DNA from: JBHHZM01 sp046758065
GTDB taxonomy: Bacteria; Pseudomonadota; Alphaproteobacteria; JAAXGF01
Direction of reading: 5' to 3'
Length of the DNA stretch: 15,180 bases
Assembly (NCBI GenBank): GCA_046758065.1
Contig: JBHHZM010000073.1
Location: 1-15,180, forward strand
Shown here: piece after piece, positions 1 through 5,233 of the stretch
Layout of the letters: every line of letters begins with the position of its first letter
Numbering within the stretch: position 1 is the stretch's first letter
Translations under genes and position numbers: made by a program
Notes under the pieces: model-generated
The model's input: only the letters and a program-made list of their open reading frames with translations
What the model was told of the DNA's origin: nothing
Database searches by the model: none

Positions 1-90
1 CCCCAGCGGACGCACTCAAAGCTTGCACCCGATTACAGAAGCCTGTCGAAGCATGGAAAAAGTCCGGTATCGGCGTTTTTCAATATCCCC
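1..90. other. Left-edge non-coding stretch downstream of xseA
   Basis: No convincing gene is visible. The longest start-to-stop reads are about a dozen codons on either strand (an ATG at 53 on the plus strand stops before the xseA end; an ATG at 54 on the minus strand stops within the window). The stretch is less GC-rich than the genes to its right and holds the hairpin listed at 57-80. What lies further left is not visible. Confidence 0.6.
57..80 (-). terminator. Weak terminator-like hairpin after xseA
   Basis: Five A residues (57-61) and five T residues (76-80) flank a small GC-rich core in which CCG (64-66) pairs with CGG (71-73) around a four-base loop. A two-by-two mismatch separates the core from the A/T arms. 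Because the arms are A-run and T-run, the element looks the same on both strands. It lies 10 bases past the xseA stop, where an intrinsic terminator would be expected, but the GC stem is only three pairs, so activity is uncertain. Confidence 0.3.
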
Positions 91-1647
91 TTAAAAGAGT
101 TTTCCCTGACCACCGCGCTTGGCCGGCGCCGGCCGCGCGCGCGGTTTGCGGGCCGCCGGCGCGCGGTCGACGGTGGCGTGGCGCTGGCCGTCGTGGAAGG
201 TGAGCGCGAGCCCCAGGCCCGGCGTCGCCTGGGCGGCGGACGTCAGCGGCCGGCCGGAATCGTCGCGCGCCAGCACGAAGCCGCGTTCGAGCACCTGCTG
301 GTAGCCGTAACCGTCGAGCAGTCGGGCCGCCGCCTCGATGCGCCGGCGCGCGTCGGCGAGCGTGCGGACGCCGGCGCGCGAAAGCCGTATTCCGAGATCG
401 TCGAGCACCCGGTCCTTGCGCGTCACGTCGCCGACCAGCGCGCCCGCGCGCAACCCCGCGGCGACGGCCGCGAACCGGCGTTCCTCGGCGCCGAGAAATC
501 CCGTCGCCGCCCCGTCGAGCCGCTGGCGGACGAGCGCGAGGCGCGCGCGGGCGGCGGCGATCTGTTCGCGCGGATGTCGCAGCCGCCCGGCGAGCCCGGC
601 GACGCGCGCACGGCCCCGTTCGAGGACAAGCGCGAGCGTGCGGGCCAGCGTCTCCCCGGCGTGGTCGAGGCGCTGCATCGCCAGCTCGATCAGGCCGCGC
701 GGCTCGGGCAGGCCGCGCGCCAGCCCCCGGAGTTCGCCGCGCCAGCTCTCGAACCGCCGCGCCATGGCACTCTCCAGCCGGCGTTCGAGGTCGAGCACGC
801 GCGCCATCAACTCGGCACGCACCGGCACCGCCATCTCGGCCGCGGCGGTGGGCGTCGGCGCGCGCTTGTCGGCGGCGAAGTCGATGAGCGTCACGTCGGT
901 CTCGTGGCCGACCGCGGAGATCAGCGGAATTTCGGACGCCGCCGCGGCGCGCACCACGACTTCCTCGTTGAACGCCCAGAGATCCTCGAGGCTGCCGCCA
1001 CCCCGGGCGACGATCAGCAGGTCGGGACGCGGCACAGCGCCGCCCGGATCGAGCCGGTTGAAGCCTGCGATCGCCGCCGCGATTTCCTCGGCCGCGCCCT
1101 CGCCCTGCACGCGCGCCGGCCAGATCAGCACGTGGCGCGGGAAGCGGTCGGCGAGACGGTGCAGGATGTCGCGGATCACCGCGCCGGTGGGCGAGGTGAC
1201 GACGCCGACGATTTCGGGCAGGAAGGGCAGCGCGCGCTTGCGCGCCTCGTCGAACAGGCCCTCGGCCGCGAGCTGCTTGCGGCGTTCGTCGAGCAGCTTG
1301 AGCAGCGCGCCTTCACCCGCGGGTTCGACCGCCTCGACGACGATCTGGTACTGCGAGCGCCCGGGATAGGTGGTGAGCCGGCCGGTGCAGACCATCTCGA
1401 GGCCGTCTTCGGGCGGGTAGCGCAACCGTGCCGCGACGCCCCGCCAGCACACCGCCGCCAGCACGGCGTTCTCGTCCTTGAGGCTGAAGTAGACGTGGCC
1501 CGAGCCCGGGCGCCGCAGGCTCGATACCTCGCCGCGCACGCGCACCCGTTCGAAGCCCTCCTCGATGCTGCGCTTCACCGCGAACGACAGCTCGCCCACG
1601 GAGTATTCGGGAATGTTGCCCGCAAGGGTGGTGGTGCTGTCGGTCAT
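91..1647 (-). CDS. xseA: Exodeoxyribonuclease VII large subunit
   Basis: Large, catalytic subunit of exonuclease VII, which works with several XseB subunits to degrade single-stranded DNA to oligonucleotides in repair. The 518-residue protein has the family layout: an N-terminal OB-fold (about 15-110) with GHVYFSLKDENA near 50-61, then the conserved catalytic region with TSPTGAVIRD (151-160), RGGGSLEDLWAFNEE (215-229), SAVGHETDVTLID (244-256) and ADKRAPTPTAAAE (259-271). A long Arg/Glu/Ala-rich helical region typical of the XseB-binding coiled coil follows. The last ~23 residues form a basic Pro/Ala/Arg/Lys tail that is probably disordered. The ATG at 1647 gives the normal N-terminus; no strong Shine-Dalgarno precedes it. 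It is divergent from purD. No xseB is visible here. Confidence 0.97.
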   Translation of the reverse strand: MTDSTTTLAGNIPEYSVGELSFAVKRSIEEGFERVRVRGEVSSLRRPGSGHVYFSLKDENAVLAAVCWRGVAARLRYPPEDGLEMVCTGRLTTYPGRSQYQIVVEAVEPAGEGALLKLLDERRKQLAAEGLFDEARKRALPFLPEIVGVVTSPTGAVIRDILHRLADRFPRHVLIWPARVQGEGAAEEIAAAIAGFNRLDPGGAVPRPDLLIVARGGGSLEDLWAFNEEVVVRAAAASEIPLISAVGHETDVTLIDFAADKRAPTPTAAAEMAVPVRAELMARVLDLERRLESAMARRFESWRGELRGLARGLPEPRGLIELAMQRLDHAGETLARTLALVLERGRARVAGLAGRLRHPREQIAAARARLALVRQRLDGAATGFLGAEERRFAAVAAGLRAGALVGDVTRKDRVLDDLGIRLSRAGVRTLADARRRIEAAARLLDGYGYQQVLERGFVLARDDSGRPLTSAAQATPGLGLALTFHDGQRHATVDRAPAARKPRARPAPAKRGGQGKLF

Positions 1648-1650
1648 CGC

Positions 1651-1678
1651 TCGACTTGGTTTTGGGTGGGGCTATGTT
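1651..1678 (+). promoter_or_regulatory. Candidate sigma-70 promoter for purD
   Basis: In the 98-bp gap between the divergent xseA and purD starts, TCGACT (1651-1656) and TATGTT (1673-1678) lie 16 bp apart and each match 4 of 6 consensus bases. This would leave a purD leader of about 60 nt. An overlapping alternative pairs TTGGTT (1656-1661) with TACAAG (1678-1683). On the opposite strand the same AT-rich spot reads TAACAT (4 of 6), which could serve xseA, but no good -35 accompanies it. Seen by eye only. Confidence 0.35.
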
Positions 1679-1729
1679 ACAAGAGGCTCGGCGAAACGGC
1701 ACGTCGGAAACGGGCGTCGTGCGACGCGG

Positions 1730-1736
1730 AGGGAGG
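1730..1736 (+). promoter_or_regulatory. Strong ribosome binding site of purD
   Basis: AGGGAGG ends nine bases before the ATG at 1746. It decides the purD start: the same frame is open back to an ATG at 1656, but the family N-terminus (MKVLVVGSGGREHAL) begins exactly at 1746. Confidence 0.8.
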
Positions 1737-1745
1737 CGGAACGCC

Positions 1746-3014
1746 ATGAAGGTTCTGGTCGTCGGCTCCGGCGGCCGCGAGCACGCGCTGTGCTGGAAGC
1801 TCGCCGCCTCGCCGCTTGCCGAGAAAGTTTATTGCGCCCCGGGCAACGCCGGTACGGCCGGGGTCGCCGAGTCGCTGCCGGTCGCGGCCGACGACATCGA
1901 GGGGCTGGTCGTCGCCTGCCGCGCCCACGACGTCGATTTCGTCGTCATCGGCCCCGAAGCGCCGCTCGTCGCCGGTCTCGCCGACCGCCTCGAAGCCGCC
2001 GGGATCAAGGCGTTCGGGCCGAGCGCCCGGGCCGCAGCGCTCGAAGGCTCCAAGGGTTTCGCCAAGGACCTCTGCGCCAAGTACGGCGTGCCCACCGGCG
2101 CCTACGCCCGGTTCACCGACGCCACCGAAGCCAAGGCCCATATTGCGAAACGCGGCGCGCCGGTCGTAATCAAGGCCGACGGCCTCGCCGCCGGCAAGGG
2201 CGTGATCATCGCCGAAAGCGTCGAACAGGGTTGCGCCGCCGTCGATGCGCTCGGCGCGACGCTCGGCGAAGCGGCCGCCGCGTTCGTCGTCGAGGACAAG
2301 CTCGAAGGCGAGGAGGCGAGCTTCCACGCGCTGGTCGACGGCGAGAGCGCGCTGCCGCTCGCCGCGTCGCAGGACCACAAGCGCGTCGGCGACGGCGATG
2401 CCGGCCCCAACACCGGCGGCATGGGCGCGTACTCCCCGGCGCCTGTCGTCAGCCCGGCGATGGCCGACGAGATCATGGCGCGCATCGTGCGCCCCACGGT
2501 GGCGGCGATGGCGGCCGAGGGCCGGCCCCTGCGCGGCGTGCTCTACTGCGGCCTGATGCTCACCGACGAGGGTCCGAAAGTACTCGAATTCAACGTCCGT
2601 TTCGGCGACCCCGAGACGCAGGCGCTCGTCGTACGGCTCGAATCGGACCTGTTGCCCGCGCTCGTCGCCGCGCGCGACGGTGCGCTCGACCGCATCGAGC
2701 TCCGCTGGCGCGACGCCGCCGCGGTCTGCGTGGTGATGGCGGCGAAGGGCTACCCCGGCGCTTACGAGAAGGGCTCGGCGATCCGCGGTCTGGAGCACGC
2801 GGGCGCGCTGCCCGGCGTCACCGTCTTCCATGCCGGGACGAAGCGTTCGGACGGCGCGGTCGTCGCCGCGGGCGGGCGCGTCCTCGGCGTCACCGCGACC
2901 GGCGCCGACATCGCCGAGGCGCAGCGCCGCGCCTATGCCGGCGCCGACGCGATCGACTGGGCGGAGGGCTTCTGCCGCCGCGACATCGCCTGGCGAGCGA
3001 TAAAAAGGTCATAG
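1746..3014 (+). CDS. purD: Phosphoribosylamine-glycine ligase (GAR synthetase)
   Basis: Catalyses the second step of de novo purine synthesis, joining glycine to 5-phosphoribosylamine with ATP to give GAR, in the cytoplasm. The 422-residue protein has the usual length and order of parts: N-terminal Rossmann-like domain with GSGGREHAL (7-15), ATP-grasp region with KADGLAAGKGV (143-153), the DHKR (210-213) and GPNTGGMGAYSP (220-231) signature, and the metal-binding LEFNVRFGDPETQ (280-292), followed by the C-terminal domain. The start is fixed by the Shine-Dalgarno at 1730-1736. It is divergent from xseA and convergent with tadA; its TAG stop lies within a 6-bp overlap with the tadA end. No other purine genes are in the window. 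Confidence 0.98.
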   Translation: MKVLVVGSGGREHALCWKLAASPLAEKVYCAPGNAGTAGVAESLPVAADDIEGLVVACRAHDVDFVVIGPEAPLVAGLADRLEAAGIKAFGPSARAAALEGSKGFAKDLCAKYGVPTGAYARFTDATEAKAHIAKRGAPVVIKADGLAAGKGVIIAESVEQGCAAVDALGATLGEAAAAFVVEDKLEGEEASFHALVDGESALPLAASQDHKRVGDGDAGPNTGGMGAYSPAPVVSPAMADEIMARIVRPTVAAMAAEGRPLRGVLYCGLMLTDEGPKVLEFNVRFGDPETQALVVRLESDLLPALVAARDGALDRIELRWRDAAAVCVVMAAKGYPGAYEKGSAIRGLEHAGALPGVTVFHAGTKRSDGAVVAAGGRVLGVTATGADIAEAQRRAYAGADAIDWAEGFCRRDIAWRAIKRS

Positions 3015-3479
3015 GTCGCGCGGGCGCCGCGCCTCGAAGAACGCCTTGAGCAGCGCCGCCGCGCGGGTCTCGTCGATGCCGCCGTAGACCTCGGGCTCGT
3101 GGTGACAGGTCGGTTGCGCGAAAATGCGCGGGCCGTTCTCGACCCCGCCGCCCTTGGGGTCGGCGGCGCCGTAGTAGAGCCGGCGGACGCGGAAGAACGC
3201 CGCCGCCTGGGCGCACATCGGACAGGGTTCGAGCGTAACGTAGAGGTCGCAGCCGGTGAGCCGCGGACTGCCGCGTCGCGCCGCGGCGGCGCGCAGCGCG
3301 AGCATTTCGGCATGGGCGGTGGGATCCGCGCGCTCTTCCGTGCGGTTGCCGTCGGCGGCGAGGACTTCGCCGGTGCGGCCGTCGACGACAGCGGCGCCGA
3401 CCGGCACTTCGCCGCGCGCCGCCGCCGCCTCGGCTTCGGCGAGCGCGATCTCCATGTACGGCCTGCGCTTCATCGTCAT
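3009..3479 (-). CDS. tadA: tRNA-specific adenosine deaminase
   Basis: Converts the wobble adenosine A34 of tRNA-Arg(ACG) to inosine so that one tRNA reads CGU, CGC and CGA. It is a zinc enzyme of the CMP/dCMP deaminase fold. In the 156-residue form, the zinc and proton-shuttle motif is TAHAE (54-58, ligand H56 and catalytic E58) and the second motif PCPMC (85-89) supplies C86 and C89. N45 and the tail region HHEPEVYGGIDE (126-137) are also family features. I chose the ATG at 3479 (MTMKRRPYMEIAL) because it matches the usual TadA N-terminus; the frame also opens at a TTG at 3542, adding 21 residues unlike the family, and an ATG at 3473 is possible. No clear ribosome site separates these options. 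It is convergent with purD. Confidence 0.93.
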   Translation of the reverse strand: MTMKRRPYMEIALAEAEAAAARGEVPVGAAVVDGRTGEVLAADGNRTEERADPTAHAEMLALRAAAARRGSPRLTGCDLYVTLEPCPMCAQAAAFFRVRRLYYGAADPKGGGVENGPRIFAQPTCHHEPEVYGGIDETRAAALLKAFFEARRPRDL

Positions 3480-3672
3480 GGCGCAAGCTTCGCGGGCGCG
3501 CCGCAGCCCGTCAAGGGCGCCGCCCCGTCTGCTGCAACGCAAACAAGAAATACTCGCGGACGTTAACCTTAAGTTTACAATAAATAAAGGAATCTTGGAC
3601 TTGCCGAAGGTGCAGCGGCGAGCTATTATTGCATTGCACCATAGAGATTTTCAAAATTTGGGTCGGCACGTC
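3480..3672. other. Divergent intergenic region between tadA and the MaoC gene, AT-rich in its right part
   Basis: This 193-bp gap contains the clearest local drop in GC content in the window, at about 3541-3600 and again at 3624-3660. Besides the promoter at 3601-3629, it holds an imperfect 14-bp palindrome around CTTAAG (3564-3577, one mismatched pair). Reading frames that continue through here (for example the frame of the downstream gene, open back to 3256) are shadows of antisense tadA sequence and lack a start supported by homology. No convincing minus-strand promoter for tadA was seen. Confidence 0.7.
3601..3629 (+). promoter_or_regulatory. Sigma-70-type promoter of the MaoC-family gene
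   Basis: TTGCCG (3601-3606, 4 of 6 consensus bases) is followed after an optimal 17-bp spacer by TATTAT (3624-3629, 5 of 6). Transcription would start near 3636, about 37 nt before the ATG at 3673. It is the best promoter match I see in the window. A second -35-like TTGGAC at 3595-3600 is 23 bp from the -10 and too far to pair with it. Confidence 0.6.
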
Positions 3673-4164
3673 ATGGCAGAGGTTTCCGGGGACGCGATAA
3701 ACGGCGACGCCGGCGGCATGGAGGAGCTCGACGGCTACGCCTTCGAGGAGCTGCGCGTCGGCATGACCGCGGTTTACTCCAAGACGGTCACCGAGTCGGA
3801 CATCAACCTGTTCTGCGCTATCTCGGGCGACACCAACCCGCTCCATCTCGACTACGAGTACGCCAAGTCGTCGATGTTCGGCGGGCCGATCGCCCACGGC
3901 ATGCTGGCGGTGAGCTTCATTTCGACGGTGATCGGCACCAAGCTGCCGGGGCCGGGCTGCATCTACGTCAGCCAGAACTGCAAGTTCAAGGCGCCGGTGC
4001 GCGCCGGCGACACCGTGCGCGCGCGGGCGACGATCACCGAACTCTTTCCCGAACGCCGGCGGGTCGCGCTCAGGACCATATGTACTGTGGGCGAGACCGT
4101 GGTGGTCGAGGGCGACGCCGTGGTTATGCTGCCGCGCACTCGCGGAAACGGGGCCGGCGCCTGA
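3673..4164 (+). CDS. MaoC-family (R)-specific enoyl-CoA hydratase / hydroxyacyl dehydratase
   Basis: A 163-residue single hot-dog-fold protein of the MaoC/PhaJ type. These enzymes hydrate trans-2-enoyl-CoA to (R)-3-hydroxyacyl-CoA, feeding polyhydroxyalkanoate synthesis or other acyl chemistry. The hydratase-2 signature is complete: SGDTNPLHLDYEYA (51-64) with catalytic D53 and H58 and conserved N55, followed by GGPIAHGM (70-77). The domain itself begins near residue 20, so residues 1-20 are a short non-conserved lead. The ATG at 3673 has the promoter just upstream but only a poor ribosome site; the ATG at 3718 is an alternative start. The substrate cannot be told from sequence, and no PHA synthase or beta-oxidation gene is nearby, so I give no gene symbol. 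Confidence 0.88.
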   Translation: MAEVSGDAINGDAGGMEELDGYAFEELRVGMTAVYSKTVTESDINLFCAISGDTNPLHLDYEYAKSSMFGGPIAHGMLAVSFISTVIGTKLPGPGCIYVSQNCKFKAPVRAGDTVRARATITELFPERRRVALRTICTVGETVVVEGDAVVMLPRTRGNGAGA

Positions 4165-4201
4165 CGCCGCGCCGCGCGGTCAGCGAGGCCGTCGCGTCCG
4201 G

Positions 4202-4230
4202 TTGAGTTCCCCTGCCATTTAGGTTAAACG
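4202..4230 (+). promoter_or_regulatory. Possible weak promoter directly before ribF
   Basis: TTGAGT (4202-4207, 4 of 6) and TAAACG (4225-4230, 3 of 6) lie 17 bp apart in the 71-bp gap after the MaoC gene. If used, transcription would begin at about 4237, essentially at the ribF ATG (4236), giving a leaderless or nearly leaderless message. The -10 match is poor. The alternative is read-through from the promoter at 3601-3629, using the AGG at 4221-4223 as a weak ribosome site. Confidence 0.2.
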
Positions 4231-4235
4231 CCTGT

Positions 4236-5222
4236 ATGCGCGTTCTCAGGCATTACCGGAACGTCGAAGCGGCGGCGCGCGGCGCCGTGGTGGCAATCGG
4301 CAATTTCGACGGACTGCACCGCGGCCACGCCGCGGTGATCGCCGGGGCCGGACGCATTGCGCGCGAGAGCGGGGCGCCCTGGGCCGTACTCACCTTCGAC
4401 CCCCATCCGCGTCACTTTTTCGGCCGCGATACGCGGCCCTTTCGCCTTACCCCGTTTCGCATCAAGGCGCAGCTTCTCGCCGAAATGGGGCTCGATTATC
4501 TGTTCAACCTGCGATTCGACACCGGGATGGCCGGACTCCCTGCCCGGGATTTCGTTTTGCAGGTGCTGCTCGACGGCCTCGGCGTGCGCCACGTGGTCGT
4601 CGGACCCGGTTTCGTCTTCGGCAAAGGCCGGCTCGGCGATGGCGACCTGCTGCGCGACATGGCGGCGCGCGAAGGCTTCGGCTTCACTGAGATCGAGGCG
4701 GTCCATTCTGGCGGGGCGCGCTGCTCGTCGACCGACGTTCGCGGACTGATCCGCCGCGGCCTCGTGGACGAGGCGGCCGAGCTCATCGGCAGACTCTGGG
4801 AGATCGAAGGCCGGGTCGAGACCGGCGCGGCGTACGGTCAGGCGCTCGGCTTCCCGACCGCCAACCTGGCGCTCGATCGCGTGCTGCATCCGGGCCCCGG
4901 CATCTATGCCGTGCGGGCGCGGGTCGGAGACGGCAACGGCGTCGCGTGGCGCGACGGCGTCGCCTACATCGGCACGCGCCCGACCTTCGCCGGAACGACG
5001 CTTGCGCTCGAGGTTCATCTCTTCGACTTCGACGGTGACCTCTACGGCCGGCGGTTGCGCGTCGCCTTCGTCAAGCGCGTGCGCAAGGACCAGACTTTCG
5101 ATGGTCCCGAGAGCCTCGCGGCGCAGATGGCCCTCGACTGCCGGCTCGCGCGCCAGATTCTCGCCGATGCGCGCGCGGCGAGCGGTTCCGCCGCGCCGCT
5201 CACCAACCCGCCGGCGGCCTGA
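4236..5222 (+). CDS. ribF: Bifunctional riboflavin kinase / FAD synthetase
   Basis: Phosphorylates riboflavin to FMN and adenylates FMN to FAD in the cytoplasm. The 328-residue protein has both family domains. The N-terminal nucleotidyltransferase (FAD synthetase) half shows GNFDGLHRGH (22-31), TFDPHPRHFF (53-62) and the SSTDVRGLI motif (164-172). The C-terminal flavokinase barrel shows GFPTANL (205-211), YIGTRPTF (244-251) and LEVHLFDFDGDLYG (258-271), in which E259 is the expected catalytic base. The final ~15 residues are an Ala/Pro-rich tail. It heads the rightward cluster; 11 bases separate its stop from ileS, an arrangement common in proteobacteria. No FMN riboswitch precedes it; the 71-bp gap is too short and carries none of its structure. 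Confidence 0.97.
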   Translation: MRVLRHYRNVEAAARGAVVAIGNFDGLHRGHAAVIAGAGRIARESGAPWAVLTFDPHPRHFFGRDTRPFRLTPFRIKAQLLAEMGLDYLFNLRFDTGMAGLPARDFVLQVLLDGLGVRHVVVGPGFVFGKGRLGDGDLLRDMAAREGFGFTEIEAVHSGGARCSSTDVRGLIRRGLVDEAAELIGRLWEIEGRVETGAAYGQALGFPTANLALDRVLHPGPGIYAVRARVGDGNGVAWRDGVAYIGTRPTFAGTTLALEVHLFDFDGDLYGRRLRVAFVKRVRKDQTFDGPESLAAQMALDCRLARQILADARAASGSAAPLTNPPAA

Positions 5223-5233
5223 GAATCCGCCCG

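Noticed and set aside
178..1749. Open frame of 523 codons on the plus strand, antisense to all of xseA
   Set aside because: It is an Arg/Ala/Glu/Gly-rich shadow frame produced by the high GC content and codon bias of xseA, with no recognisable domain. Similar long antisense frames cover purD, ileS, the M16 genes, pgi and mutL.
3256..3672. N-terminal extension of the MaoC-family protein back to 3256
   Set aside because: The added residues are low-complexity Arg/Ala/Ser sequence antisense to tadA and then translated intergenic DNA. The promoter at 3601-3629 lies inside this extension.
4165..4235. FMN riboswitch upstream of ribF
   Set aside because: The gap is only 71 bp and shows none of the conserved multi-stem structure; ribF in proteobacteria is seldom controlled this way.
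5223..5233. T-box leader for ileS
   Set aside because: Only 11 bases separate ribF from ileS, and T-boxes belong mainly to Gram-positive bacteria.
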